NCBI RefSeq assembly: GCF_001590835.1 | Contig: NZ_LTAQ01000069.1 | Span: 45,052 to 109,051, forward strand | DNA from: Bacillus gaemokensis | GTDB taxonomy: Bacteria > Bacillota > Bacilli > Bacillales > Bacillaceae_G | DNA: 64,000 bases | Direction of reading: 5' to 3' | In this document: positions 17,512-25,607 of the stretch, in pieces | Position numbering within the stretch: position 1 is the first letter of the stretch | Layout: every line of letters begins with the position of its first letter | The notes under the pieces: model-generated | Databases searched by the model: none | What the model was told of the DNA's origin: nothing | The model's input: the letters and a program-made list of their open reading frames with translations, nothing else | Translations under genes and position numbers: made by a program

Positions 17512-18692
17512 AAGTTTTTTGTTTAGGCGGAGCAGGTAAAATTTGTCGTGAAGCAATTTTAGACTTAGTTCGGTTTTCATCTTTCGAAACGATTACTGTT
17601 GCTGATTTTAATGAAGAAGAAGGGCGAAAAGTAGTAGCATGGCTGAACGATCCACGTGTTGATTTTGTGAAGGTAGATGTTACAAATCATGCGGACACGG
17701 TAGCGAAGATGAGAGGTTATGATATTGTTATGGATGGTACAACGATTAAATTAAATGGCCTATCTACTCGTTGTATTGCTGAGGCTGGATGTCACGGTGT
17801 GAATTTAAATGGTTTTGGTGAAGAGAATGATTCACATGATATATTTGTTCAAAATGGAAAAACTTGTTTACCTGGATTTGGTATGACGCCGGGTGTGACA
17901 CAGATGATGGCAATGCATGCAGCAAATCAATTAGATACAGTGGAATCTGTACGTGTAAGTCATGGGTCTTATCGTCCAATTGCATTTTCAGCTTCAATAA
18001 CAGAAACAACGACATATGAATATGATCCGAAGTTGCCAACGCGTACAGTATTTGAAGATGGTGAATTTAAACAAGTTCCTCCATTTGCGCGTCCGAGAGA
18101 AATCGAATTACCAGCACCTTACGGTAAAGCTGTGCAGTATATTATTCCGCACTCTGAAACAATCACTTTAGCTAAAGCGTTAAAAGATAAAGGTGTACAG
18201 CTGATTGAAACACGTGGAACTTGGCCGCAGCAAAATATGGAGCTTGTTCGATCTTTATATAATTATGGTATATTGCGTAACGACAAGATTGAAGTAAATG
18301 GTGCAAAGGTTGGCATTATGGATTGTATTTCAAAATATTTATTACAATCAAAAGAAGGGCAAGAAACCAAAGTTTATGGCTATGCTCTTCATGTAGAAGT
18401 AGTTGGTATGAAAAACGATCAGAAAAAGCGACATGTCTTATATCATACGCATCCTATCTCAGACGGATCTGTAGAAGGATGGGAGAACCTGAGAGCTTAT
18501 ACAAGAAATGTAGGTATTCCATTTGGAATTGCAACAGAGTTGATAGCGAAAGGGGAAGTGAACGGACAAGGTGTTGTAACACCTGAAGAGGCATTCCAAA
18601 ATCCAAAAATTGTTTTTGATGAGTTAGAAAAACGTGGTATCCGTATCCATGAAGAAGTTTTTGTAGTAGAAGAAAACTATGATTTTGTATAA
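17508..18692 (+). CDS. Saccharopine dehydrogenase-like NAD(P)-dependent oxidoreductase (394 aa)
   Basis: The N-terminus is a Rossmann fold ([18 protein letters not shown]) of the saccharopine/carboxynorspermidine dehydrogenase family; the C-terminal two thirds resemble the catalytic domain ([28 protein letters not shown]). It is the last gene of the phosphonate operon and is translationally coupled to phnW. The family forms or splits secondary amines, so it might handle an N-substituted aminophosphonate or an imine made by PhnW. That role is inference; standard PhnW-PhnX catabolism does not need it. Confidence 0.75.
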   Translation: MKVFCLGGAGKICREAILDLVRFSSFETITVADFNEEEGRKVVAWLNDPRVDFVKVDVTNHADTVAKMRGYDIVMDGTTIKLNGLSTRCIAEAGCHGVNLNGFGEENDSHDIFVQNGKTCLPGFGMTPGVTQMMAMHAANQLDTVESVRVSHGSYRPIAFSASITETTTYEYDPKLPTRTVFEDGEFKQVPPFARPREIELPAPYGKAVQYIIPHSETITLAKALKDKGVQLIETRGTWPQQNMELVRSLYNYGILRNDKIEVNGAKVGIMDCISKYLLQSKEGQETKVYGYALHVEVVGMKNDQKKRHVLYHTHPISDGSVEGWENLRAYTRNVGIPFGIATELIAKGEVNGQGVVTPEEAFQNPKIVFDELEKRGIRIHEEVFVVEENYDFV

Positions 18693-18782
18693 GTGAAACT
18701 TTCATTAGTCCATCCCAAGCATGAGCCCTCTGTATCTTCGGATTTTTGAGGTGGGATTTGTTTGCCGTATGAGCGAGATAGA
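18693..18782 (+). repeat. Degenerate copy of the dispersed repeat
   Basis: Begins GTGAAACTTTCATTAG directly after the operon's last stop codon, like the 5' end of the full element at 18783, with a diverged remainder. It lies head-to-tail with that element. Confidence 0.5.
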
Positions 18783-18933
18783 GTGAAACTTTAATCAGTG
18801 AGGGCCTCATCCCCCACTGATTATTAGCCCTCACCAATCGGACTTTTACGGGCGGTTTATCTCCCACCTAACTTCTTTAGCTGTTGCTAAAGTTTGAGGT
18901 AGGGGTACTACTGCCCGCGAATAGCGGGATAAA
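18783..18933 (+). repeat. Full dispersed repeat element, bcr1-like (about 151 bp)
   Basis: Reference copy in this window. It starts GTGAAACTTTAATCAGTG, contains several potential hairpins (CCCACTG near CAGTGAGGG, CTTTAGC/GCTAAAG) and ends in CCCGCGAATAGCGGGATAAA, itself a hairpin. Similar copies occur on both strands throughout the window. Length and structure fit bcr1 of the B. cereus group, but identity to that named family was not checked. Confidence 0.75.
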
Positions 18934-18946
18934 TGAGGTGAAGTTA

Positions 18947-19729
18947 ATGTCTGTAGTAGGAGAAGAGAGAAAGCGTAGCATTATTGAAAAAGTGGAATTT
19001 AAAGGGAAAGTAAAGGTCTCAGAACTAGCAAGTGAGTTTTCGGTATCAACAGAAACAATTCGCAGATATCTAGAAGAACTTGACCGGGAAAAGAAATTAA
19101 AGAAAGTATATGGGGGAGCAGTTCAAATCCCTGGTTCTGGAATAGAACCTCCTATGTTAGAAAGAGAAATGCTATACATAGAAGAAAAGAAAAGGATTGG
19201 ATATAAAGCAGCAACATTTGTAGAAGATGGAGATGTAATTGCGATTGATGATGGCAGTACGCCATTACAAATGGTTCCATATTTGATTCATAGAAAAAAT
19301 CTAACGATCGTGACGAGTTCATTTCCTGTTGCAACACAATTAATTTCTTCTATTAATAAAAAAATGTTTGATGGTGAAGTGCTATTTATTGGGGGGAAAG
19401 TGTCCCCAAAACATTCTCGTGTATCAGGATCTATTTCACAGCAAGTTATTCGGCAATTTCATTTTCATAAGGCATTTGTCTCGATTGATGGATTGTTACC
19501 TAGCTTTGGAGTCTCAAGTTTTGAATTGGAAAAGGCGAAATTATCAGAAGCGATGGTTCAATTAGCAGAAAAAACATTTATTCTATGTGATCATACGAAG
19601 CTTGGGGTAAAAGGAAATTACCGAATTGCAGGTTTTTCTAAAATTCAACATGTGATTTGTGATAAAAAAATGCCGTATAGCTTTGAAGAAGCAGTTACAA
19701 AAAATAATATTCGCTGGACAATTAGCTAA
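18947..19729 (+). CDS. DeoR/GlpR-family transcriptional regulator (260 aa)
   Basis: N-terminal DeoR helix-turn-helix (KVKVSELASEFSVSTETIRRYLEEL, residues about 20-44), the KVYGGA linker, and a DeoRC sugar-phosphate sensor fold (AIDDGSTPLQM, LFIGGKVS, LCDHTKLG). ATG 18947 with GAGGTGA is preferred; the longer frame starts inside the repeat. It follows the phosphonate operon and is its most likely local regulator, perhaps sensing a phosphorylated metabolite. It is bracketed by perfect 24-bp inverted copies of the repeat terminus. Confidence 0.8.
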   Translation: MSVVGEERKRSIIEKVEFKGKVKVSELASEFSVSTETIRRYLEELDREKKLKKVYGGAVQIPGSGIEPPMLEREMLYIEEKKRIGYKAATFVEDGDVIAIDDGSTPLQMVPYLIHRKNLTIVTSSFPVATQLISSINKKMFDGEVLFIGGKVSPKHSRVSGSISQQVIRQFHFHKAFVSIDGLLPSFGVSSFELEKAKLSEAMVQLAEKTFILCDHTKLGVKGNYRIAGFSKIQHVICDKKMPYSFEEAVTKNNIRWTIS

Positions 19730-19740
19730 ATAGAAACATG

Positions 19741-19876
19741 TTATCCCGCTATTCGCGGGCAGTAATATTCCCATCTTACATTTCAATTGAGGCAATAAAG
19801 CTGCCTGTAAAAGCCAGATTCGTTTCATTAATAATCAGAGGGGGATGAAGCTTCTCACTGATTCAAATTTCACTTA
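19741..19876 (-). repeat. Dispersed repeat element, inverted copy
   Basis: Starts TTATCCCGCTATTCGCGGGC on the plus strand, the exact reverse complement of the end of the element at 18783-18933 over 24 bp (19741-19764), and ends near AATTTCACTTA, the reversed GTGAAAT terminus. The interior is diverged. Confidence 0.7.
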
Positions 19877-20035
19877 ATTTCCATTTTCAAGTATTGGTAT
19901 TTTGTTCTTCTATGTGTAGAGAAGATAGTATAAATAAAAAGATTTGCATTTGTGCAAAAAGTGGACACTTTTTTCGGTTTCTTTCATATAATTTACTAAT
20001 AGAAAAAAAGTTGCATGAAGGAAAGAGGGAGAGAC

Positions 20036-20155
20036 GTGTCGGAACGTATATATAGTAAACTTATATTGTACGCAAATATATTGCAAAAGTTACGTGTAAT
20101 TAATGAACAAGAAAAAAGTGAGATTCTGCAAATGATGAACAAAAAGGCCTTGTGA
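20036..20155 (+). CDS. Small unknown protein (39 aa)
   Basis: GTG start with GAGGGAGA four nt upstream, reading SERIYSKLILYANILQK and ending MMNKKAL. Probably a single amphipathic helix. The stop codon is built into a strong terminator, so this is a compact monocistronic unit of under 150 nt. Coding is plausible from ribosome site and codon use; a regulatory RNA is the alternative. The 175 bp from this gene to 20331 show only AT-rich sequence. Confidence 0.5.
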   Translation: MSERIYSKLILYANILQKLRVINEQEKSEILQMMNKKAL

Positions 20156-20168
20156 AAAGGTCTTTTTG
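20141..20168 (+). terminator. Terminator overlapping the 39-aa ORF
   Basis: AAAAAGGCCTT pairs with AAGGTCTTTTT (one G-U), ending in T-rich sequence. Confidence 0.8.
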
Positions 20169-20330
20169 TTTTGTTGCATGTGCCTATTTTTTAAGTGAAT
20201 GGAGAAATCATATTGACAAAAAAACATTCTCATGTGATAATTCAATTAAATTTTTCGAATAATCAAAAAATACTTCTTTTACATAAAAATGAATGAATTA
20301 TTATAGCGCTATTATCATGGAGGTGACGGA

Positions 20331-20960
20331 ATGTTATTTTTTCTAAAAAAATGGAAAGAGTTGAAAGATATAAAAATGGAATTAGCTCTTCGGGATTGGT
20401 TTTATGGTACAAAAATTAGTTTATCCATGTGTACATCCAAAGAACCATTAACATTTCTAGTTAATATTGAAGGTAGAGATAAAGGGTTGTTTGCAGAAGA
20501 GGACTTTATTGTCGTTAATAATATGTGTGAACCCGTATTCGAAATCGATGAAAAACCAGCTGTTGAATCATTTATGCATGCAGATATTTATAAAAAAAGT
20601 AATGCGGAATGTATTTTGCAAGTTCAAACTGTAGATAGTCATTTAATGTCGGAGTTGTATGGAAAAGAAGGGAAAGTTACATTTGAAAAGCGTAGTGTAG
20701 AGCGTGTTTTTGGAAAAGAAGGAATTACAGATATCACTATCCCGATTGTAGAAAATGAAAAGAAATTTGCTGATTTATTGGAGAATCAAGTTCCGAATTT
20801 TGTAGAAAGTGGCGGTGCCGTACTCGTTCATAATTACGGAATGATTGTATGGGGAAGTGCTCCAGAAGAGACGAAGAAATGGTTAGAGGGCTTAGAATAT
20901 TTAATGAACTATCACGTGAAATTATTGATGATTAAAGGAACGGAGAGTTCGGTTATGTAA
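20331..20960 (+). CDS. Class II aldolase/adducin-fold protein with missing metal ligands (209 aa)
   Basis: The overall pattern is that of class II aldolase/adducin proteins such as MtnB: an LSMCTS-like opening, a central FMHADIYKKSNAECIL and a terminal HN-x-G-x4-WG motif. Key residues are changed: the canonical HTHS metal site reads QTVDS, and the HNHG site reads HNYG. Loss of the zinc ligands suggests a non-catalytic or altered protein. B. subtilis has mtnB in the comparable ykr region, so descent from an mtnB-like gene is possible. Start 20331 follows GGAGGTGACGG. Confidence 0.65.
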   Translation: MLFFLKKWKELKDIKMELALRDWFYGTKISLSMCTSKEPLTFLVNIEGRDKGLFAEEDFIVVNNMCEPVFEIDEKPAVESFMHADIYKKSNAECILQVQTVDSHLMSELYGKEGKVTFEKRSVERVFGKEGITDITIPIVENEKKFADLLENQVPNFVESGGAVLVHNYGMIVWGSAPEETKKWLEGLEYLMNYHVKLLMIKGTESSVM

Positions 20961-20977
20961 ATAAAATATCTGTTGCG

Positions 20978-21016
20978 TGTGAAATGAAAAATGAAAGCGT
21001 TTCAAAAATAATTTCA
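20978..21016. promoter_or_regulatory. Nested inverted repeat with imperfect cre-like core
   Basis: GTGAAAT (from 20979) and ATTTCAC (to 21016) enclose TGAAA-GCG-TTTCA (20992-21004). The core resembles a cre site but is one base short of the consensus spacing. Located between the aldolase-like gene and the CBS protein gene; it could be an operator or an mRNA hairpin. Confidence 0.35.
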
Positions 21017-21081
21017 CTCATAAAATATGGGTCTCCTTATTATATATAGACTACATGGCGGCATGTGAGGAGGAACGTATT

Positions 21082-21705
21082 TTGCGAGTTAAATATCATT
21101 TTCTTCCGAAACAAAAGGTAGTATTTTGTAAGAGTGATGATTTGGGAGAAAAAGCGTTACAGGTTATGAACGAAAAGGGATATAGAGCCATTCCTGTCTT
21201 AGCAGAAGATGAGCAGCAATTTAAAGGGATTATTTATAAAGTAGATATTTTAGAGCATAAGTGTAATGAAGGACTAGAAGATATGTGTGTGAAAGATATG
21301 ATGGAAGATCAATCTGCATTTATTTTTGAGAAAGATTCTTTCTTTCGAGCTTTTCATATAATTAGGCGCTTACCATTTTTAGCTGTTTTGAATGAATACA
21401 ATGAATTTGTGGGCATTTTAACACATTCTAATATATTTGATGTTATTGAAGACTCGTTTGGGATGCGAACAGGGGGGTATATAATAACGATTGCAACACA
21501 AGATTGTAAGGGGACAATTAAAGAACTTGGAACGTTATTAAGATCCTATCATATTGGTGGATTATTTACATTAGACAATGGTGATCAATATATTCGTCGC
21601 GTTATTGTTAACATAACAGATGAATTAACTGAAAAAGGATTGGAGCGATTGATTGCAAAAATAGAGAAAAAAGGGTTCAGGGTTAGTCATGTAGACTATA
21701 TTTAG
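21082..21705 (+). CDS. CBS-pair plus ACT-like domain protein (207 aa)
   Basis: Two CBS motifs (residues about 15-70 and 75-125, e.g. FVGILTHSNIFDVIE) are followed by an ACT-like C-terminal domain (residues about 135-207, ending KKGFRVSHVDYI). This architecture is found in AcuB and in the Listeria cyclic-di-AMP-binding protein CbpA, so nucleotide sensing is likely; the ligand is not known. A TTG start at 21082 is inferred because GAGGAGGAA sits just upstream and within the longer ORF. Confidence 0.7.
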   Translation: MRVKYHFLPKQKVVFCKSDDLGEKALQVMNEKGYRAIPVLAEDEQQFKGIIYKVDILEHKCNEGLEDMCVKDMMEDQSAFIFEKDSFFRAFHIIRRLPFLAVLNEYNEFVGILTHSNIFDVIEDSFGMRTGGYIITIATQDCKGTIKELGTLLRSYHIGGLFTLDNGDQYIRRVIVNITDELTEKGLERLIAKIEKKGFRVSHVDYI

Positions 21706-21706
21706 A

Positions 21707-21739
21707 AAATAGAGAGTGGCATATAGCCACTCTCTATTT
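21707..21739. terminator. Shared bidirectional terminator
   Basis: AAATAGAGAGTGGC and GCCACTCTCTATTT form a perfect 14-bp stem between convergent genes. Confidence 0.92.
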
Positions 21740-22507
21740 TTGTTTGGAAACGGGTGGTGGTGAGAGTACGAGGTCGGATAAAAAAATAAAATCTGCGTGT
21801 TCACGTATTTTTGGAATGGAGGATTCGATAACGCGAGAAGTAATCTCTCCAGGAGGACCAACGTGACCGATAGCCACCACAACAGGTTTCTCTTTAATTT
21901 TTTGTAAGAGTATCTGCGCTTGCTTTGTAATATGAGATGATGTATAAACGTCATCGAAGAATAATTGATTTTCTACAATAGGAACACCCAATTCTTTTCC
22001 GATTTTTGGGACTACACTATTTGGATTTGTCTTACTATCTAAATAAAATAGACCGTGTTGTTTGCATATAGAAAGTATGATTCGCATGATTCTTTCATCA
22101 GCCGTTACTTTAGAACCCATATGATTGTTCATTCCAATTGCATGTGGTACTTCTTGAATAGCTTGTTCAATTCGGTCTTTGATTTCTGAATCACTTAAAT
22201 CAGTTGTGATTGCTTTAGGACCAAGCCATTCTTTTTTTCCTTTAATAGGCTCCATTGGCATATGAATAATGACTTCATGTCCTTTTTGGTGTGCAGCTAG
22301 TGCATCTTGTTTTGTAGAAGGTAGAAAAGGCATAACTGCAATTGTAAGAGGGATAGGAAGCGATAACATTTTGTCAGTTCCTCTCATATTATTTCCGAAG
22401 TCATCAATCACAATGGCGACCTTATTTGTATGAGCGCTTGCTTGAAAAGGAAAAATAAGAACAGATACTAAAATAAATAGTAGAAATGTAATGATATGTT
22501 TATGCAT
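21734..22507 (-). CDS. Secreted divergent polysaccharide deacetylase family protein (257 aa)
   Basis: N-terminal signal peptide (about 25 residues, cleavage near ASAHT). The body matches the divergent polysaccharide deacetylase family (formerly DUF610, YibQ): VAIVIDDFGN with the double Asp, EVIIHMPMEP and IGMNNHMGSKVTAD, all conserved metal-site regions of this NodB-like fold. Probably acts outside the membrane on a cell-envelope glycan; the substrate is unknown. Monocistronic, with a repeat copy upstream. Confidence 0.8.
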   Translation of the reverse strand: MHKHIITFLLFILVSVLIFPFQASAHTNKVAIVIDDFGNNMRGTDKMLSLPIPLTIAVMPFLPSTKQDALAAHQKGHEVIIHMPMEPIKGKKEWLGPKAITTDLSDSEIKDRIEQAIQEVPHAIGMNNHMGSKVTADERIMRIILSICKQHGLFYLDSKTNPNSVVPKIGKELGVPIVENQLFFDDVYTSSHITKQAQILLQKIKEKPVVVAIGHVGPPGEITSRVIESSIPKIREHADFIFLSDLVLSPPPVSKQK

Positions 22508-22548
22508 ATAAGAAATTCCTTTCTGAGTGGTAAGATGTATGTGATTTT

Positions 22549-22600
22549 CATCCCGCTATTCGTGGGCAGTAATCCCCTACTGATTACAGTTTCACTTTAT
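22549..22600 (-). repeat. Short copy of the dispersed repeat
   Basis: Starts CATCCCGCTATTCGTGGGC and ends CAGTTTCACTTTA, keeping both termini of the element but only about 52 bp in all. It lies between the deacetylase gene and the large palindrome. Confidence 0.65.
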
Positions 22601-22635
22601 GGGAGAGTAATTTTCTCCAAATTGATTAGGTACTT

Positions 22636-22685
22636 ATTTAGATGAAAATGTAAATCATAATTATGATTTACATTTTCATCTAAAT
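22636..22685. repeat. Perfect 50-bp AT-rich palindrome
   Basis: Two 25-nt arms (left arm starts ATTTAGATGAAAATG, centre at 22660/22661) are exact reverse complements with no loop. No T run follows on either side, so it is not a standard terminator. The surrounding 22601-22971 is AT-rich and shows no convincing gene; the palindrome lies about 290 bp upstream of spo0E. Confidence 0.9.
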
Positions 22686-22971
22686 TAAACAAGAAAAATG
22701 TCGAAGAAATGTAAATAAAAAATATAAAAGTAGAGTTTATCTGTAGTTTGTAAAAAAATAAAATAAAAAAAATGTCTATTATTGCGAATGTATTTACAAA
22801 GATAGAATAATTTGTAATAATTCTCAAAGTGAGGATAAAGATTTGTAAATTACAGGGAGAAAATGTTAAAATTTCTGAGTATTCGAATTCAAATGCAATA
22901 TACATTAGGAGGCCCAATGTATAGAGTGAGGATGAAGTTGAGAGTATGGAAGAATAATGAGGGGGATATGG

Positions 22972-23253
22972 ATGTTTACAGCAAAACGGAAGTACACAAT
23001 GGAAAAACTTTCGCATGATATTCATATGAAGCGTGAAGAAATGATTCATTTAGGTTTAACGAATGGATTAGACAATATTGAAACAATTCAAGTGAGTCAA
23101 GAATTGGACAAGCTTATTCTACAGTATCAACGCTATAAGGAACAACAAACGCCAAAATGGTTAGCGTTTGTGAAGATACCTTTTCTTCATATGGGATATA
23201 AAGGTAAACAAAGGGCTTTTTGGAAAGTGGTTGTGACTTCTTTTATGAAATAA
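22972..23253 (+). CDS. spo0E: Spo0E-like aspartyl-phosphate phosphatase (93 aa)
   Basis: Dephosphorylates Spo0A-P and so restrains entry to sporulation. The family signature SQELDKLI lies in the second of two helices (residues about 43-50). ATG 22972 has GAGGGGG 6 nt upstream; an ATG at 22957 is inside the ribosome-site region and less likely. The next gene, on the opposite strand, is a KinD-like kinase, the arrangement recalled for B. subtilis (spo0E, eag, kinD). Several Spo0E paralogues exist in B. cereus, so the symbol rests partly on synteny. Confidence 0.82.
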   Translation: MFTAKRKYTMEKLSHDIHMKREEMIHLGLTNGLDNIETIQVSQELDKLILQYQRYKEQQTPKWLAFVKIPFLHMGYKGKQRAFWKVVVTSFMK

Positions 23254-23282
23254 GCATAATTACCCTCCTTAGAGAAGGATAA

Positions 23283-24779
23283 CTATGCTGAATCTAATGG
23301 AAGTGTTATATGGACGGTGGTTCCTTTATTTTCTTTACTATCAATTAAAATATTTCCATCATACATTTCTATAATTCGTTTGCATATGATAAGACCAAGA
23401 CCTGTTCCGGTATCTTTACTAGTAAAGAACGGATGAAAGAGGTGTTTTTGAATATGTTTTGGAATACCTTTTCCTGTGTCGATAATTTGTAATTGTGCGT
23501 GCTCTTTATTACTGGTCACTGTAAGTGTTAATGTATCACCAGATGACATAGCTTCAATTGCATTTTTTGTAATATTTAAAACCACTTGTTTCATATGATC
23601 TTTTGAACAACGGATATGAACAGGGTGGTCTGGTAAATGAAAAGCAAATGTAATGCCATATAAATTCGCTTCAGATTGAATAATTAATGCGATTTCTTTG
23701 ATAATATCTCTTACATCATATTTTTTTTCAATAATTGCAGTTGGTTTACCAAGGATAAGAAACTCGCTAACAATTTCATTGATACGTTCTATTTCCTGTT
23801 CAATAACCGAAAAATAGAACTGGTCTTGTTCATGTTTATATTTTTCTTTTAAAAGGGCTACGAGTCCTTTAATTCCAGTAAGGGGATTACGGATTTCGTG
23901 AGCAGTACTAGCTGCAAAAGTACCAACCAATTCAATTTTTTGTATTTCATTTTGTTTTCTCTCTAACCTTGTTTGACGTTTCAATAAAATATATTGAACG
24001 AGCAAAAATAAAATCGTCATTAAAAACAAAGTAACAAGACATTCTACTGTAACGATTTGATATAAAGTCTTTTGATCAATAGGTAATGGGGAAACAGAAA
24101 CTTTCCATTTTAATTTTTGTAAGGGTGTAGAAAGTATATTAGTGTGTTGCCCGATAGGTTCTTTGTGATCATCTGTTAAAAATGTTACACCATGCTGATC
24201 AGTTACTTCGAAATGATATTGTGGTTTTATTGCATTTAAAGCAGAAGATATATAATCAAAGCGTAAGCTGGCTAATAATAAACCAGAAATTTGTTTGTTT
24301 TTAGTGAAAATTGGTGTGGCGATCACAATAGCTTGATGTCCAAGAACACGATCTGTAATAACAGAAGATACAGTTGTTCTTTTAGATTTAAATGCTTCTA
24401 GTATGTAGCCTCGATCTGCGACAGGGATTGGTGTTGTTAAGCCTTCAGATGCTACTGTAATTACCCCATCTTTATTTGTATAATATAGTCCAGAAAAACG
24501 CTCGTCTCTCTCATCTGTATCATGAAATATTTGCTGGATTCCATTCGTATTTTCTGTTTCTGTATTTACGACCATAGCGAGCATTTCCAAGGCGGAAATT
24601 GCTTCCCCGATATGATGATCTAAGTAGTCCCTATATAGAAATAAAACAGTATGAGCAGCTTGTTTGTTTTCCTTCTGCATCTGATAGGTGTGATAAGAAT
24701 AGAAAATCACACCGATACCTAGTGTTGGTAATATAACAAGCAGTATGTAAAAAATTAAGCTTCGTAATTTCACATTCAA
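23283..24779 (-). CDS. kinD: Sporulation-type sensor histidine kinase, KinD-like (498 aa)
   Basis: Two membrane segments (about 8-28 and 245-268) flank an extracellular dCACHE-like sensor domain (motif ADRGYILEAFKSKRT). The cytoplasmic part has a HisKA domain with phospho-acceptor His in STAHEIRNPLTGIKG and an ATPase domain with NAIEAM, IIDTGKGI and GTGLGLIIC. This is the phosphorelay-kinase form that feeds Spo0F. No response regulator is adjacent. Location between spo0E and mhqR supports orthology to KinD. Confidence 0.82.
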   Translation of the reverse strand: MNVKLRSLIFYILLVILPTLGIGVIFYSYHTYQMQKENKQAAHTVLFLYRDYLDHHIGEAISALEMLAMVVNTETENTNGIQQIFHDTDERDERFSGLYYTNKDGVITVASEGLTTPIPVADRGYILEAFKSKRTTVSSVITDRVLGHQAIVIATPIFTKNKQISGLLLASLRFDYISSALNAIKPQYHFEVTDQHGVTFLTDDHKEPIGQHTNILSTPLQKLKWKVSVSPLPIDQKTLYQIVTVECLVTLFLMTILFLLVQYILLKRQTRLERKQNEIQKIELVGTFAASTAHEIRNPLTGIKGLVALLKEKYKHEQDQFYFSVIEQEIERINEIVSEFLILGKPTAIIEKKYDVRDIIKEIALIIQSEANLYGITFAFHLPDHPVHIRCSKDHMKQVVLNITKNAIEAMSSGDTLTLTVTSNKEHAQLQIIDTGKGIPKHIQKHLFHPFFTSKDTGTGLGLIICKRIIEMYDGNILIDSKENKGTTVHITLPLDSA

Positions 24780-24921
24780 GATTGCTGCTCCTTCTTTTTT
24801 ATTATCATTATATATAAACTATGTTAAAATTGTCATGTTTTTATTCAAAATGTAATCAGTAGTAAAAATGATTGTTATATGCTAAAAATGTGAGAAAGAA
24901 AAGTAGAGGTAGTATAAAGAT

Positions 24922-24937
24922 GAGTGAACAGTCACTC
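24922..24937. promoter_or_regulatory. Inverted repeat, TetR-type operator candidate
   Basis: GAGTGA-ACAG-TCACTC in the 261-bp gap between divergent kinD and mhqR. The 6-4-6 symmetry is like operators of TetR-family repressors. No such repressor is adjacent, so the binding protein is unknown. The rest of the gap is AT-rich and should hold both promoters. Confidence 0.35.
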
Positions 24938-25040
24938 GGAAATTAAAGTGTAAAGTGAATTGAACTTTTCTTTTTAGCTAGTAGTTGTTATATGAAGGAT
25001 GTTTCCTGTTTTATGAATTTAAGTGAAGGGTTGAAATTGT

Positions 25041-25487
25041 ATGATATCGAATAATGAGCGAGAAGATATTTCTCAATCTTTAAAAGTATTTATTGCACTA
25101 TCCCGTGTACATCGTTCCGTGATGGATACTACAAATAAATCAATACAAAGTAACGGACTGAATCCAACTGAGTTTGCTGTCTTAGAATTGTTATTTCATA
25201 AAGGTAGTCAGCCACTTCAACAAATTGGCGAGCGTATTTTAATTGCAAGTGGAAGTATTACATATGTTGTAGATAAGTTAGAAAAAAAGGGACTTGTGAA
25301 ACGAATTCCATGTCCGAATGATCGTCGTGTTATATATGCGCAGTTAACCGAGGAAGGAGAGACTGTTATTGCTTCTATTTTTCCAAATCATGAAAAGGTT
25401 ATACATAATTCATTTGACATGCTAACAAAAGGTGAGAAAAATGAATTGTTACATTTACTTAAAAAAATTGGAAAATATGAAAAGTGA
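25041..25487 (+). CDS. mhqR: MarR-family regulator, MhqR-like (148 aa)
   Basis: MhqR (YkvE) of B. subtilis represses quinone and azo-compound detoxification genes. Here the MarR winged helix is clear: GLNPTEFAVLELLFHKG, ASGSITYVVDKLEKKGLV and the wing PNDRRVIYAQLTEEG. Position next to kinD is as in B. subtilis. No quinone detoxification genes lie next to it, so its targets must be elsewhere. Confidence 0.8.
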   Translation: MISNNEREDISQSLKVFIALSRVHRSVMDTTNKSIQSNGLNPTEFAVLELLFHKGSQPLQQIGERILIASGSITYVVDKLEKKGLVKRIPCPNDRRVIYAQLTEEGETVIASIFPNHEKVIHNSFDMLTKGEKNELLHLLKKIGKYEK

Positions 25488-25497
25488 TAGAGCATTT

Positions 25498-25533
25498 AAA
25501 AAGCTTTCGATGTGACATAATCTAAGGCTTTTT
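25498..25533 (+). terminator. Probable terminator of mhqR
   Basis: AAAAAGCTT and AAGGCTTTTTT can pair with one bulge around a 17-nt loop, then T-rich sequence. Weaker than the others. Confidence 0.45.
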
Positions 25534-25607
25534 TATTTACCTTGCGATTTAAAAAGAATAGAGAGATATGTTATATATTGAGAGGTAACAATGGTAGATG
25601 TTTTACT

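Noticed and set aside
22597-23049. 150-codon minus-strand open frame
   Set aside because: Lies in AT-rich intergenic sequence, crosses the perfect palindrome and overlaps the start of spo0E antisense; Phe/Ile/Leu-rich composition reflects base bias, and no ribosome site is present.
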